Under the pieces are notes generated by a model that had not been told where the DNA came from, made no database searches, and was given only the letters and a program-made list of their open reading frames with translations. A DNA stretch of 64,000 nt. Origin: an uncultured Marinobacterium sp. (lineage in GTDB: Bacteria; Pseudomonadota; Gammaproteobacteria; Pseudomonadales; Balneatricaceae). Location of the stretch: assembly GCA_947501565.1 (NCBI GenBank), contig CANMWJ010000006.1:62001-126000 (forward strand), written 5' to 3'. This document shows positions 17,284 through 28,402 of the stretch, piece by piece (position 1 is the stretch's first letter; the number at the start of each line of letters is the position of its first letter). A program made the position numbers and the translations under genes.

Positions 17284-17386
17284 CGTCTCTGTCTGAATTA
17301 GGTTAAATACACCAAAACCGTCATCGCCGCCCATAGCGTAGATCTTTTTGGTGAACAATTGTCTGGATAAGGGAAATTTGTGCCCG

Positions 17387-17548
17387 ATGCTGCGAGCGGG
17401 AGAAACAATAACGCGGGGGGATTTTGAATCCCATATAGCTTCTGAATATTTTTCAATTCCAGAGAATTTATCTGCCTTTATTAATCACGCAGAGCATTTC
17501 TCTAAGGCCGAGTATAAAGCTCAACTTATTCGTTTAAATTTGTTTTGA
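17387..17548 (+). CDS. Doubtful small ORF
   Basis: A 53-codon frame (MLRAGETITRGDFESHIASE...). The ribosome binding site is poor (GGGA 13 bases upstream) and the sequence is AT-rich. A terminator follows at 17596-17629, which fits a real transcript ending there. No family is recognised. Confidence 0.25.
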   Translation: MLRAGETITRGDFESHIASEYFSIPENLSAFINHAEHFSKAEYKAQLIRLNLF

Positions 17549-17595
17549 CTGTTCAACTGGCAACCAGCTTAGAAATGCCAGCAGCCGTGCCGGAT

Positions 17596-17629
17596 AAAGA
17601 CGGGAAGATATTGATCTCCCCGTCTTTTT
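17596..17629. terminator. Bidirectional terminator
   Basis: aaagacggg (17596-17604) continues through gat and pairs with atct-cccgtcttt (17614-17627), giving about 12 pairs with one mismatch and T- and A-runs on the two sides. It ends the minus-strand chemoreceptor transcript's convergent neighbour and any plus-strand transcript from 17387. Confidence 0.75.
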
Positions 17630-17646
17630 AACCAGATCAGATCCCG

Positions 17647-19527
17647 TCAGACTTTGAACTTGTTCAGTTCCTGATCCTGCTGACTGGTCAGATTTACCAT
17701 AGACTTACAGTTCTGCTCCTGTTCATGCGCTTTATCGGACACCTGACCACTAATATCGCGAATGGTAGAGGTATTACGGTTGATCTCCTCGGCCGTAGCA
17801 CTCTGCTCTTCCGCTGCAGTCGCGATCTGGATCGTCATCTGGTTGATCTCCAGAATACTGTCGCGGATCGTACCCAACACCACATCCGCCTCCGAGGCGA
17901 GTGCATGGGTCTGGTTTGCTTTATCACGGCTGGTCAGAATCACCGACTCGGCATTGCGTACACCCGCCTGCAGCTGAGAGATCATGTTCTTGATCTCTTC
18001 TGTCGACTGCTGGGTACGGGACGCCAGCGCCCTCACCTCATCAGCCACAACCGCAAAACCACGACCAAGATCACCCGCACGGGCGGCTTCAATCGCCGCA
18101 TTCAGTGCCAGCAGATTGGTTTGATCAGCAATGTCAGTGATGGTCACCAGAATCGATTCGATGTTATCGCTGTACTGAGATAGCTGATTAATCGTATCGA
18201 CGACCGCTTCCATATCAGTGGCCAGTCCTTCGATTGAGCTACTGGTCTGGGATACGACCGCCGCACCTGCACTGGTCGCTTCATCCACCTGCTGGGAGGA
18301 GCTCGCCGTGCGTTGCGCATTGGCTGCCACATCCTGTGCCGTCGCCGACATCTCATGCATCGCCGTAGCCAGCTGATCCAGCTCATGTAGCTGCGTCTGC
18401 AACTGACCAGCCGCGCTCTCCGCTGAGCGCGCCGTCATATCGGTGTTGCTACGGACATCCACCGAAATATGTTTCACTTGGCGTACCAGCTGCTGCAGGT
18501 AGTCGATGAAGCGGTTAAATTCACCGGATACTTGGGCGAACTCATCGTTACCCACCACATCCAGGCGCTTGGTCAGGTCACCGTCACCGCTGTTGATATC
18601 CTGCAGAGACAACTTCAGCGCCTGCAGCGGCAACAGCTGACGGCTCACCGCCATATAGATCGCCACGGACGTTAGCAGCGCGCTGATCAGCGTACCGATC
18701 AGAGCGGCCCAGCCGAAGTTGTTCGCCTCAGCCATCACCAGGTCTTTATCCAGCACAACGCCGATAAACCACTCGCTGCCGTAAAGGCCATCCAGCTTAT
18801 GGAATGCAGCGAAGACATCCTGCCCCTGCACGGTGGTTTCCTGCAGATTTTCGGAGAAGGCTGGTTGCGCGGCAGTAAACAGCTCATTCAACGATTTACC
18901 GTTCAGATCGGCCTGAGGGTGGCTGATGATATTGCCATCGGCGCTAACCAGAAACGCGTAACCGGTGCCGTGAAAATTCAGCGTATTAACCGCATCAGAC
19001 ACCGATTTAAGGCTCAGGTCGCCACCAAAGGCCCCCTTGAATGAGCCTTTATCATAGAGATTCGCCACCGCAGAGATCAGAATCTCCTTGGTCGCCGCAT
19101 CGGCATAGGGATCAGTCAGCACCGCACGTTTATGATTACGGGCATACGGATACCAAGGACGTTTACGCGCGTCCCAACCTTCCGGATTCCAACTTGGATC
19201 GTTAGTAATACGCGCACCATCAGTATCCAGCCCTCCGAAGATCAGAATGAATTCCCGCTTCAGCAGTGGCGTGTTAAAGGTCGCCTGAATCGTTTCACCG
19301 CTAAAATCCCGATCGATGGTTTCCGCCATCATATCGATCAGCGCGAGTTTCGCGTTTAACCAGTTGGTGACCTGCTGCCCCAGAGCTTTAGTCGCTTCTG
19401 CGGTGCTGGTTTCAGTTTTTTCGTAAAGGGCGTCACGCACACTGTGGTACTGCACCCATGAGAATATGGAGAACGCCAGAACGACGATGATCGAAGCAAA
19501 CAATGCGATCTTATGTGAGACTTTCAT
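17647..19527 (-). CDS. Methyl-accepting chemotaxis protein, dCache sensor
   Basis: 626 residues. TM1 at about 8-28, a periplasmic double-Cache domain at about 35-270, TM2 near 275-295, HAMP, and a signalling domain with the conserved hairpin [20 protein letters not shown]. The distal Cache pocket resembles the amino-acid-binding motif of PctA-type receptors: R-x-R-P-W-Y, PYADA and a later GGD, with the first Tyr of that motif replaced by Trp. A ligand such as an amino acid or amine is therefore likely. No C-terminal CheR-binding pentapeptide is seen. A sigma28-like -10 lies just upstream. Confidence 0.94.
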   Translation of the reverse strand: MKVSHKIALFASIIVVLAFSIFSWVQYHSVRDALYEKTETSTAEATKALGQQVTNWLNAKLALIDMMAETIDRDFSGETIQATFNTPLLKREFILIFGGLDTDGARITNDPSWNPEGWDARKRPWYPYARNHKRAVLTDPYADAATKEILISAVANLYDKGSFKGAFGGDLSLKSVSDAVNTLNFHGTGYAFLVSADGNIISHPQADLNGKSLNELFTAAQPAFSENLQETTVQGQDVFAAFHKLDGLYGSEWFIGVVLDKDLVMAEANNFGWAALIGTLISALLTSVAIYMAVSRQLLPLQALKLSLQDINSGDGDLTKRLDVVGNDEFAQVSGEFNRFIDYLQQLVRQVKHISVDVRSNTDMTARSAESAAGQLQTQLHELDQLATAMHEMSATAQDVAANAQRTASSSQQVDEATSAGAAVVSQTSSSIEGLATDMEAVVDTINQLSQYSDNIESILVTITDIADQTNLLALNAAIEAARAGDLGRGFAVVADEVRALASRTQQSTEEIKNMISQLQAGVRNAESVILTSRDKANQTHALASEADVVLGTIRDSILEINQMTIQIATAAEEQSATAEEINRNTSTIRDISGQVSDKAHEQEQNCKSMVNLTSQQDQELNKFKV

Positions 19528-19551
19528 CCAGGAACCTACGCTGAATTATTA

Positions 19552-19578
19552 TTATCGGTTCTCTTCCCTGAAGTAACA
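19552..19578 (-). promoter_or_regulatory. Possible sigma28 (FliA) promoter of the chemoreceptor
   Basis: On the minus strand ACCGATAA (19559-19552) matches the FliA -10 GCCGATAA at seven of eight positions; the -35 at the right spacing is poor. The predicted start would be about 18 bases before the ATG. The remaining sequence up to the tRNA terminator (19579-19792) shows no gene. Confidence 0.35.
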
Positions 19579-19792
19579 GTCCTTCGAACCCTGCCTTGTC
19601 TTCACGCAAGCGAACACAGGTATCAGATTGACCGTACGACTAAAGACGTACACAACTAGCACAGCTTAATTAACCCTAGAAAGAAGAGCAATATAGGAAA
19701 CTGCGTAGCCGGATAAGAAATATTGATGGAGTTATAAAGGGATTCTGTAACCAGGTCACGGGAACTAAGTTACTCAAGGCAAATAGCACGCA

Positions 19793-19818
19793 CAAAAAAG
19801 CCGATCATAAGATCGGCT
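19793..19818 (-). terminator. Terminator downstream of tRNA-Pro
   Basis: gccgatc (19800-19806) pairs with gatcggc (19811-19817) around ataa. On the minus strand the stem is followed by a run of T (19799-19794). It lies 19 bases past the tRNA 3' end. Confidence 0.85.
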
Positions 19819-19836
19819 CTTTATAAATTCGGTAAG

Positions 19837-19913
19837 TGGTCGGGATGAGAGGATTTGAACCTCCGACCCCCTGCACCCCATGCAGGTGCGCTACCAAGCT
19901 GCGCTACATCCCG
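19837..19913 (-). tRNA. tRNA-Pro (GGG)
   Basis: 77 bases including an encoded CCA. The acceptor stem CGGGATG / CATCCCG has discriminator A. The anticodon stem CCTGC / GCAGG holds the loop ATGGGGT, so the anticodon is GGG (reads CCC and CCU). The T-arm GGAGGTTCAAATCCTC is standard. It lies downstream of the pheST-ihfA-merR block, a common place for tRNA-Pro in gammaproteobacteria. Confidence 0.97.
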
Positions 19914-19982
19914 ACATCATGAAAACCTGAGCGGTTTAAATGAAGGATTAATATAACCTAAGGCTTTGATATTGGAAAGGTT

Positions 19983-20345
19983 TTAGCGTGCTTTTAAGGT
20001 ACCAAGCAGCTCTTCCAGCTCAACAATGGTCTGCCGTAACAGTTGCTTGTAGCGGGATTGATCGTCTTCGCTACCCTCGCCCGAGAGCCACTGACGGGCA
20101 CCACTGATGGTATAGCCCTGGTCGTGGAGAAGACTTTTGATTTGACGGATCAACAAAACATCCTGCCGCTGGTAGTAGCGGCGGTTGTTCCGTTTAACGG
20201 GTTCGATCTGATCAAACTCCTGCTCCCAGTAGCGCAACACGTGCGGCTTCAGGTCACAGAGTTTGCCAACCTCACCAATCGTGAAATAGCGCTTATTTGG
20301 AATCGCAGCCGCATCAGTTTCGTTACTGTTCAGCGCTTCCTGCAT
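19983..20345 (-). CDS. MerR family regulator adjacent to ihfA
   Basis: 120 residues. The MerR HTH is clear: [25 protein letters not shown] followed by [26 protein letters not shown]. The C-terminus is a short helix ([15 protein letters not shown]) without metal-binding Cys. This protein is conserved after ihfA in many gammaproteobacteria and its target is unknown. Its start overlaps the 3' end of ihfA by 23 bases. Confidence 0.9.
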   Translation of the reverse strand: MQEALNSNETDAAAIPNKRYFTIGEVGKLCDLKPHVLRYWEQEFDQIEPVKRNNRRYYQRQDVLLIRQIKSLLHDQGYTISGARQWLSGEGSEDDQSRYKQLLRQTIVELEELLGTLKAR

Positions 20346-20628
20346 AAGCTTCTACACGATCCTTTAATTTCTGACCCGGACGGAAGGTAACAACCCGGCG
20401 TGCCGAAATCGGTACCTCCTCCCCCGTTTTAGGATTGCGACCGGGGCGTTGCCCCTTATCACGCAGATCGAAGTTGCCGAAGCCCGACAACTTCACTTGC
20501 TCATTGGCAGCCAGACTTTCACGAATTTCATCGAAAAACGTTTCCACCATATCTTTGGCTTCACGTTTGTTCAGACCCAAGTCTTCAAACAGACGTTCGG
20601 CCATATCAGCTTTAGTCAATGAGCCCAT
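20323..20628 (-). CDS. ihfA: Integration host factor subunit alpha
   Basis: 101 residues, nearly identical to IHF-alpha in the DNA-binding arm: [42 protein letters not shown] bends DNA at specific sites and assists sigma54 promoters, recombination and replication. The ATG at 20628 has AAGGTGA six bases upstream; the upstream GTG overlaps that site and is rejected. It follows pheT, as in E. coli. Confidence 0.97.
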   Translation of the reverse strand: MGSLTKADMAERLFEDLGLNKREAKDMVETFFDEIRESLAANEQVKLSGFGNFDLRDKGQRPGRNPKTGEEVPISARRVVTFRPGQKLKDRVEAYAGSAEQ

Positions 20629-20646
20629 GACAATCACCTTTGTCGC

Positions 20647-23046
20647 TTACTCTCGTAATGATGCACCGAACTTCTCTTTCAGTGCAGCGATAACGGAGTC
20701 TACCGCTCCGTTAATTTCGTCATCATTAAGAGTGCGCGATGGATGCTGCCAGGTCAAGCCCACTGCCAGACTTTTTCGTCCAACTTCAATACCTTGGCCC
20801 TGGTAAACGTCAAACAGGGTTACGTTCTGCAGGAACTCACCGGCGTTCTCAAGAGCACTCTGACGCAGGTCTTCGAAGGCAACCTGCTCGTCTACGATCA
20901 GCGCCAGGTCACGACGGGACTCTGGGAACTTAGACAGTTCAGCGTAACGTGGCAGACGACCCGCAGTGATCGCATCCATGCTCAGTTCAAACAGGTATAC
21001 CGCACCGTTCAGGCCCAGATCCTTCGCCAGACTTGGGTGAATCGCACCCACGTAACCCACAGCTTCACCGTTACGCTCGATACGTGCGGTCTGCCCTGGG
21101 TGCAATGCCACGTGACGATCAGCCACGAAGGTAAACTCACCTGCAGCGCCGCCCAGCGCCAGCAGTGCTTCAACGTCACCTTTTACATCAAAGAAGTCGA
21201 CGGAATCGTTACTTGCAGTCCAGCCTTCCGGATTACGCGCACCGGTTACTACACCGGATACCACATTTTCCTGCAGCATATCGGCCATGTTTTCGCCCTG
21301 CGGCAGGAAACGCTGACCGGTTTCGAACAGACGCACACGGCTCTGCTGACGGTTCTGGTTGTACTGTACCGCTTTCACCAGACCCGGCCATACGGTGGTA
21401 CGCATAACCGCCATCTCAGCTGAGATCGGGTTTGCCAGTGCAACAGCTTTGTACTGATCGTCGAACTTTTCCTGCAGACCCGCTTCGATGAAGCTGTAGG
21501 TGATCGCTTCCTGATATCCACGTGCGATCAGCGTACGACGGATATGGGTCAGACCGATGTTCGCTTCAACATCCGCCTTAAACGGCAGGGAAGCCTTAGG
21601 TACGCGTACAGGCAGGTTGTTGTAACCGTAAACACGCGCCAGCTCTTCGATCAGATCCACTTCGATGCTGATATCGAAACGGTAGGATGGAACATCTACC
21701 AACCAGGCATCATCGCCATCTTTAGTGATGGACATCCCCAGACGTACCAGAATCTCTTCGATCTCGTCTACCGGCATGTTGAACGAGAGGTAGCTGTTCA
21801 CTTTAGCGTGACGCAGACGTACTTTTTCAACTTTTGGCAGGTTATCTTCGCTGGCCACTTCGGTCACCGGACCGGCTTCACCACCACAGATATCCAGCAG
21901 CAGCTCGGTTGCACGCTCCATCGCTTTAACCTGCAGCTGCCAATCCACACCACGCTCAAAGCGGTGAGAAGCATCTGTATGCAGACCGTAAGAGCGCGCG
22001 CGCCCAGCAATCGAGATCGGATTAAAAAATGCCGCTTCGAAGAAAACGTGTTTGGTTTCAGCGGTCACACCGGACGCTTCGCCACCCATAACACCCGCGA
22101 TACCCAAGGCACCGTTCTGGTCAGCGATAACCAGCGTGTCGTCATTCAACGATACTTCCTGACCATCCAGCAGTGTCAGCTTTTCGTCCTGCTCAGCCAT
22201 ACGAGCGATAATGCTGCCGGACAGCTTGTTCAGGTCATACGCATGCATCGGCTGACCCAGCTCTTGCAGTACGTAGTTGGTGATATCAACCACCGGATCG
22301 ATAGAACGCACACCCGCGCGACGCAGCTTTTCAACCATCCACAATGGGGTCTGAGCCTGCACGTTAACATTACGGATCACACGACCGACAAAACGAGGAC
22401 ACTGCTGTGTTGCTTCCAATGCAATCGGGAAGGTATCAGCGATCGCAGGCTCAGTGACCCTCGTCTCAACGTAAGTGACCGGCGCCTTGAACAGCACACC
22501 CACTTCACGCGCGATACCGCTAATGCTCAGACAGTCAGCACGGTTAGGTGTCAGGTCGACATCGATAATCATGTCGTCCAGATTCAGGTACTCACGCAGA
22601 TCAGCGCCAACAGGTGCATCCGCCGCCAGCTCCATGATACCGCCGTGATCTTCAGACAGACCCAGCTCATCTTCCGCACACAACATGCCGAAAGACTCTA
22701 CCTGACGCAGTTTGGCTTTTTTGATTTTGAAGGCGTCGCCATCAGGTGTAGGCAGAACAGCACCCACCGTCGCAAAGGCTGTTTTCAGGCCCGCACGTGC
22801 ATTGGGTGCACCGCATACCACCTGAATCTCTTCGCTACCGTTGCTGACCGTGCAGACCTGCAGCTTATCCGCATTGGGGTGCTGCTCGGCTGTCAGAATC
22901 TCACCGACGATAACGCCGGAGAAGTCTTTAGCAACCGCTTCAACTTCATCTACTTCCAAACCGGCCATTGTTACCTGATGGGCCAGCTCCGCTGTATCTA
23001 CCGCTGGATTTACCAGCTCGCGTAACCACTGTTCGCTGAATTTCAT
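20647..23046 (-). CDS. pheT: Phenylalanine-tRNA ligase beta subunit
   Basis: 799 residues, the usual length. It begins MKFSEQWLRELVNPAVD, has the N-terminal tRNA-binding domain (VVCGAPNARAGLKTAFATVGAVL), the B3/B4 editing region (FVGRVIRNV, MHAYDLNKL), the catalytic-like core (SYRFDISIEVDLIEELARVYGYNN) and a C-terminal anticodon-binding domain (PRYAELSKFPESRRDLALIV). It pairs with PheS as a heterotetramer. Confidence 0.98.
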   Translation of the reverse strand: MKFSEQWLRELVNPAVDTAELAHQVTMAGLEVDEVEAVAKDFSGVIVGEILTAEQHPNADKLQVCTVSNGSEEIQVVCGAPNARAGLKTAFATVGAVLPTPDGDAFKIKKAKLRQVESFGMLCAEDELGLSEDHGGIMELAADAPVGADLREYLNLDDMIIDVDLTPNRADCLSISGIAREVGVLFKAPVTYVETRVTEPAIADTFPIALEATQQCPRFVGRVIRNVNVQAQTPLWMVEKLRRAGVRSIDPVVDITNYVLQELGQPMHAYDLNKLSGSIIARMAEQDEKLTLLDGQEVSLNDDTLVIADQNGALGIAGVMGGEASGVTAETKHVFFEAAFFNPISIAGRARSYGLHTDASHRFERGVDWQLQVKAMERATELLLDICGGEAGPVTEVASEDNLPKVEKVRLRHAKVNSYLSFNMPVDEIEEILVRLGMSITKDGDDAWLVDVPSYRFDISIEVDLIEELARVYGYNNLPVRVPKASLPFKADVEANIGLTHIRRTLIARGYQEAITYSFIEAGLQEKFDDQYKAVALANPISAEMAVMRTTVWPGLVKAVQYNQNRQQSRVRLFETGQRFLPQGENMADMLQENVVSGVVTGARNPEGWTASNDSVDFFDVKGDVEALLALGGAAGEFTFVADRHVALHPGQTARIERNGEAVGYVGAIHPSLAKDLGLNGAVYLFELSMDAITAGRLPRYAELSKFPESRRDLALIVDEQVAFEDLRQSALENAGEFLQNVTLFDVYQGQGIEVGRKSLAVGLTWQHPSRTLNDDEINGAVDSVIAALKEKFGASLRE

Positions 23047-23107
23047 TCTGTTTTCCCAGGAATTCTGTTGTTAATCGTTATGACTCAATGCTTATCAGTG
23101 CCTGTAA

Positions 23108-24124
<1,017 letters not shown>

Positions 24125-24220
24125 TCAGATATATACGTGCAGCGGGTTCCAGGAAACTCTGCTCAGCCGACTTGGCTTGTTCTGATACAACCTGCCAAAC
24201 AGGCTCACCAGAGTTCCCAT

Positions 24221-24254
24221 AAAAAAACAGGGGAAGAGCTTACACCCTTCCCCT
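24221..24254 (-). terminator. Terminator between rplT and pheS
   Basis: cttcccct / aggggaag (24247-24254 and 24229-24236) is followed on the minus strand by seven T (24227-24221). It would end most thrS-infC-rpmI-rplT transcripts, so pheST probably has its own promoter or is read by partial read-through. No Phe-rich leader peptide (PheM-like) was found before pheS. Confidence 0.8.
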
Positions 24255-24297
24255 ATTATTCGATCTTTCAATCTTCTACCTACGAGAGGCGGGTAGC

Positions 24298-24654
24298 TTA
24301 TGCCAGAGCAGCTTTCGCTTTCTCTACGACAGCAGCAAATGCAGCCTGCTCGTATACAGCCAGATCAGCCAGTACTTTACGGTCGATCTCAACGTTAGCC
24401 TTTTTCAGACCAGCGATGAAACGGCTGTAAGACATGCCGTTGATACGTGCAGCAGCGTTGATACGTGCAATCCACAGAGCGCGGAACTGACGCTTACGCT
24501 GACGACGGTCACGGTATGCATACTGACCAGCTTTGATAACTGCCTGTTTAGCTACGCGGAATACTCGAGAACGAGCACCGTAGTAACCTTTTGCCTGCTT
24601 CAGGACTTTCTTATGACGACGACGTGCAATCACACCACGTTTAACGCGAGCCAT
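24298..24654 (-). CDS. rplT: 50S ribosomal protein L20
   Basis: 118 residues; [38 protein letters not shown] is diagnostic. It binds 23S rRNA early in assembly and in several bacteria represses its own operon. It follows rpmI by 49 bases. Confidence 0.98.
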   Translation of the reverse strand: MARVKRGVIARRRHKKVLKQAKGYYGARSRVFRVAKQAVIKAGQYAYRDRRQRKRQFRALWIARINAAARINGMSYSRFIAGLKKANVEIDRKVLADLAVYEQAAFAAVVEKAKAALA

Positions 24655-24703
24655 GACAATCTTCCTTCTTACAAATTCTTAACTAAAAAATAAAAACCAA
24701 TAC

Positions 24704-24898
24704 TTAGATGTATGGCAGCATGCGCTTGATCAGAGCCTGATCAGCAGCGTGTACCTGCATCATTGGACGCAGCTGACGCTTACGCTTGGTAGATTTCTTA
24801 GTCAGAATGTGACTGGTGAAAGACTGCTTGTGCTTGAAGCCATTGGCAGTTTTCTTGAATCGCTTAGCCGCACCGCGGCAAGATTTCATCTTAGGCAT
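24704..24898 (-). CDS. rpmI: 50S ribosomal protein L35
   Basis: 64 residues, [20 protein letters not shown] then [21 protein letters not shown]. The frame can be extended upstream to 24961, but family length fixes the ATG at 24898. Confidence 0.97.
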   Translation of the reverse strand: MPKMKSCRGAAKRFKKTANGFKHKQSFTSHILTKKSTKRKRQLRPMMQVHAADQALIKRMLPYI

Positions 24899-24940
24899 TA
24901 CAAATCTCCACGCATTCGTTTGTTTATTTTTCACCTGACA

Positions 24941-24983
24941 AACAACAAAACCCGTAGCCACCTCCGCAGGAAGCAGTTACGGG
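24941..24983 (-). terminator. Terminator-like hairpin between infC and rpmI
   Basis: tacggg / cccgta arms (24978-24983 and 24951-24956) enclose an inner stem, and the minus strand continues ttttgttgttt. It is an imperfect terminator within a ribosomal operon, so partial termination or an L20-type control element are both possible. Known L20 control in E. coli maps to this same interval. Confidence 0.4.
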
Positions 24984-24999
24984 CAAGTCGTAACGCAGG

Positions 25000-25542
25000 T
25001 TACTTTTTCTTTTTCGGAGCAATCATCATGGTCAGTTGACGGCCTTCCATCTTAGGACGCTGTTCAACGGTACCCAGCTCGATCAGATCTTCTTCGATCC
25101 GACGCATTAGCTGCATACCCAACTCCTGATGGGCCATCTCACGACCTCGGTAACGCAGGGTTACCTTCGCTTTGTCTCCGGCTTCAAGGAAACGTATCAG
25201 GTTGCGTAGTTTTACCTGATAATCCCCTTCTTCCGTGTTAGGACGGAATTTCACTTCCTTGACCTGGGTCTGATGCTGCTTCTTCTTCGCTTCAGCAGCC
25301 TGCTTCTTCTGCTCGTACAGGTGCTTACCGTAATCCATCACTTTACATACGATGGGATCGGAGTCAGCGATCTGCACCAGGTCAAGTCCTGCTTCTTGAG
25401 CTGCCTCAAGAGCATCTTTAAACGGTACGATGCCAATCTGGCTACCGTCTGGACCAATCAGTCGGCACTCTTTAGCTCGAATATTATCGTTGATCATTGG
25501 ACCCTGCTCGCGGCGAGGGTTCCTTCTGTTATCGCGCCTGAT
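25000..25542 (-). CDS. infC: Translation initiation factor IF-3, AUC start
   Basis: The protein is 180 residues if it starts at ATC (25542-25540), exactly the E. coli length. The frame continues in-phase upstream of the first ATG at 25497 as [14 protein letters not shown], a basic N-terminus as in other IF-3 proteins, and GGAG lies eight bases before the ATC. IF-3 genes are known to start at AUU or related near-cognate codons, which lets IF-3 repress its own mRNA. The core is typical: [21 protein letters not shown] and [14 protein letters not shown]. It follows thrS by 21 bases. Confidence 0.93.
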   Translation of the reverse strand: MRRDNRRNPRREQGPMINDNIRAKECRLIGPDGSQIGIVPFKDALEAAQEAGLDLVQIADSDPIVCKVMDYGKHLYEQKKQAAEAKKKQHQTQVKEVKFRPNTEEGDYQVKLRNLIRFLEAGDKAKVTLRYRGREMAHQELGMQLMRRIEEDLIELGTVEQRPKMEGRQLTMMIAPKKKK

Positions 25543-25563
25543 GGTTTTATCTCCTGATCAGAT

Positions 25564-27480
25564 TTATTCCTGCCGCCCTTTCTTGGCAACCTCTTTGCCA
25601 AGCAGAGCAATACACTCTTCTACGGATAAGGTACCCAAGTCCTCACCCGTCCGAGTGCGCACGGCTACGGATCCAGACTCTACTTCCTTATCGCCTACTA
25701 CAAGTAGGAACGGCACCTTCTGCAAAGTGCGCTCGCGAATTTTAAAGCCGATCTTCTCATTTCTCAAGTCCGCAGTTGCTCTAAAGCCTGCTTCTTCAAG
25801 ACGTTGCGCGACTTTTTCGCAATATTCGCCCTGTTTATCGGTAATATTCATCACAACTGCCTGCACAGGGGCCAACCAAGTCGGCAGTGCACCTGCGGAG
25901 TTTTCGATCAGAATACCGATGAAACGCTCGAAGGAACCCAGGATCGCGCGGTGCAACATCACCGGCGTTTCGCGGTTACCCTCTTCGTTTACGAACTGTG
26001 CGTCCAGACGTCCCGGCATGGAAAAGTCCACCTGAATAGTACCACACTGCCATACACGGCCCAGACAGTCTTTCAGGGAAAATTCGATCTTAGGTCCGTA
26101 GAATGCACCTTCACCCGGCAGCAGATCATAATTCAGACCTGCACTCTCCAAGGCATCAGCCAGGGCTTTCTCGGCCTTGTCCCATACTTCATCGCTACCC
26201 ACGCGTTTTTCAGGGCGAGTGGACAGTTTGTACTGGATATCTGTGAAGCCAAAGTCTTCATACACTTCGTGCAGGAAGTCGATAAATTCGGATACTTCGC
26301 TCTGGATGCTGTCTTCTGCACAGAAGATGTGACCATCATCCTGTACGAAACCACGCACACGCATAATGCCGTGCAACGCACCGGACGGCTCGTTACGGTG
26401 ACAGGAACCAAACTCAGCCATACGCAGTGGCAGGTCACGGTAGGAACGCAGGCCCTGGTTGAAGACCTGAACGTGACATGGGCAGTTCATCGGCTTAACA
26501 GCGAAATCACGGCTTTCGGAGTGGGTAGTAAACATCTCCTCAGAGAACTTCTCCCAGTGACCGGATTTTTCCCACAGCGTACGCTCTACAACCTGAGGAG
26601 TTTTCACCTCAACGTACTTACGACGACGCAGCTTGCCACGCATGTACTGCTCGATACCCTGGTACAGAGTCCAGCCGTGCGGGTGCCAGAACACCATACC
26701 CGGTGCTTCTTCCTGCAGGTGGAACAGGTTCAGCTGCTTACCCAGTTTACGGTGGTCACGCTTCTCGGCTTCTTCCAGACGGTGCAGGTACGCTTTCAGT
26801 GCTTTTTTATCGCCCCACGCGGTGCCGTAGATACGCTGCAGCATCTCATTGTTGGAGTCACCACGCCAGTATGCACCGGCAACCTTCATCAGCTTAAACG
26901 CTTTGATGTGACCGGTGGACGGTACGTGTGGGCCACGGCAGAGATCGATGAAATCACCCTGGGAGTAGAAAGACAGGTCCTGCTCGTCCGGAATCGCTTC
27001 CAGCAGCTCCACCTTGTACTTCTCACCCATGCCGTTAAACATCTCAACCGCTTCATCACGACTCATCAGAGAACGGGTTACCGGCAGGTTCTGTTTCACC
27101 AGCTCGGTCATTTTCTTCTCGATCGCGGTCAGGTCTTCCGGCGTAAACGGACGCTCGTAAGCGAAGTCATAGTAGAAGCCGTTTTCGATAACCGGACCGA
27201 TGGTTACCTGAGCACCCGGGAACAATTCCTGTACTGCCATCGCCATCAGGTGGGCACAGGAGTGACGGATCACTTCCAGGCCTTCGTCGTCGCGCGCCGT
27301 GACAATGGACAGTTCGCTGTCATCGGTGATCGTGTAACTCGCGTCCACCAGCTCACCGTTTACTTTGCCCGCCAGCGTTGCCTTGGCCAGACCGGCACCA
27401 ATATCGGCGGCCACGTCATAGACAGTTACTGACTGTTCGAATTCGCGTTTACTTCCATCTGGGAGGGTAATTACAGGCAT
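25564..27480 (-). CDS. thrS: Threonine-tRNA ligase
   Basis: 638 residues. In order: TGS domain ([20 protein letters not shown]), editing domain ([20 protein letters not shown]), the class II core ([27 protein letters not shown]) and a C-terminal anticodon-binding domain. The zinc ligands are the Cys of MNCPCHV and two later His. ATG at 27480 has AAGGAAA upstream. First gene of the thrS-infC-rpmI-rplT operon. Confidence 0.98.
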   Translation of the reverse strand: MPVITLPDGSKREFEQSVTVYDVAADIGAGLAKATLAGKVNGELVDASYTITDDSELSIVTARDDEGLEVIRHSCAHLMAMAVQELFPGAQVTIGPVIENGFYYDFAYERPFTPEDLTAIEKKMTELVKQNLPVTRSLMSRDEAVEMFNGMGEKYKVELLEAIPDEQDLSFYSQGDFIDLCRGPHVPSTGHIKAFKLMKVAGAYWRGDSNNEMLQRIYGTAWGDKKALKAYLHRLEEAEKRDHRKLGKQLNLFHLQEEAPGMVFWHPHGWTLYQGIEQYMRGKLRRRKYVEVKTPQVVERTLWEKSGHWEKFSEEMFTTHSESRDFAVKPMNCPCHVQVFNQGLRSYRDLPLRMAEFGSCHRNEPSGALHGIMRVRGFVQDDGHIFCAEDSIQSEVSEFIDFLHEVYEDFGFTDIQYKLSTRPEKRVGSDEVWDKAEKALADALESAGLNYDLLPGEGAFYGPKIEFSLKDCLGRVWQCGTIQVDFSMPGRLDAQFVNEEGNRETPVMLHRAILGSFERFIGILIENSAGALPTWLAPVQAVVMNITDKQGEYCEKVAQRLEEAGFRATADLRNEKIGFKIRERTLQKVPFLLVVGDKEVESGSVAVRTRTGEDLGTLSVEECIALLGKEVAKKGRQE

Positions 27481-27637
27481 TTTGTTTCCTTGCTCAGTGG
27501 TGGCCCCTACGACAGGCCACATAAGTAACGTTGTATTTGAGAGATAGTTTTATCGCCGGAGAATCCGGTAAAGGGGACATATTCTAGCGCAAGATCTGCG
27601 CTTAACCCAGAACCGGCCAGCGATTAATTGAATAAGT

Positions 27638-28402
27638 TTATATGACAGTCCTGCCAGAACGGGAACTCTGAAAGCTGAGAACAACCCCACAGACAACCAA
27701 CCCTGTCAGCAACAGGCTCAGCACGATGCTTGCCCCTGTAGGCCAATCCGTCCAGTAGGAGAGCATCAGCCCACACAGGTATCCGAGTGCGCCCGTCAAC
27801 CAACCAGCCCATCGCACGCCTTTCAGTATCCGGGATACCAACGCAGGCACAATAAGCGTACTGAACACCAGATACACGCCGAGCACGGGTACAGAGAGCG
27901 TCACCAGTACCGCAAACGCGGGGTAAAACAGTGCAGCATTTCCCTTTCGGCATCCCAACCAAGCCAGTGGCGTGGCCAGCAAGAGCCATATTAGCTGAGA
28001 TTCAGCCACCCAGAGGATGTCACCACTCAGGCTCTGCGCCAGCGCACGGTTGCCCTGAGGGTCGTAGGCCACGGCGATCATTAGCAAGCTGGCAGACCCG
28101 GCATAGAGCAGGCCGATCAGCGCTTCCCGATGTGCAGGCAGATAGCGGCAGATCAGCGCCACAATGCCACTGCCCGCCAGAGCCAGCATTACACCCGCGA
28201 GTATTGTCAGCAGCGCCGGAGGCCAGCTCAACCATTGCAGTAATAGCGGCGCGAATACGCCACCCAGCGCGGCGAGCTGGGCAATCGCCAGATCAATGAA
28301 GACAATACCGCGCTTTAACACCTGCTCACCCAACGGCAGATGACTGAGCAGTATCAGCCAACCCGCAGCAAGGGGCAGCAAGAGAATCAACCAGTCGCTC
28401 AT
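27638..28402 (-). CDS. Metal ABC transporter permease (ZnuB-like)
   Basis: 254 residues with about seven to eight hydrophobic helices, of the ABC-3 family for zinc and manganese (IDLAIAQLAALGGVFA, FYPAFAVLVTLSVPVLGVYLVFSTLIVPAL). It starts with a 4-base ATGA overlap with the binding-protein gene, so the two are co-translated. No ATPase gene follows; the next gene is thrS. The protein must use an ATPase encoded elsewhere, or the locus is incomplete. Confidence 0.88.
   Translation of the reverse strand: MSDWLILLLPLAAGWLILLSHLPLGEQVLKRGIVFIDLAIAQLAALGGVFAPLLLQWLSWPPALLTILAGVMLALAGSGIVALICRYLPAHREALIGLLYAGSASLLMIAVAYDPQGNRALAQSLSGDILWVAESQLIWLLLATPLAWLGCRKGNAALFYPAFAVLVTLSVPVLGVYLVFSTLIVPALVSRILKGVRWAGWLTGALGYLCGLMLSYWTDWPTGASIVLSLLLTGLVVCGVVLSFQSSRSGRTVI

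Noticed and set aside
21544-23025. A 493-codon plus-strand frame
   Set aside because: It is fully antisense to pheT, which is certain. It arises from codon bias on the opposite strand.
25804-27432. A 542-codon plus-strand frame
   Set aside because: It is antisense to thrS and has no ribosome binding site or family features.
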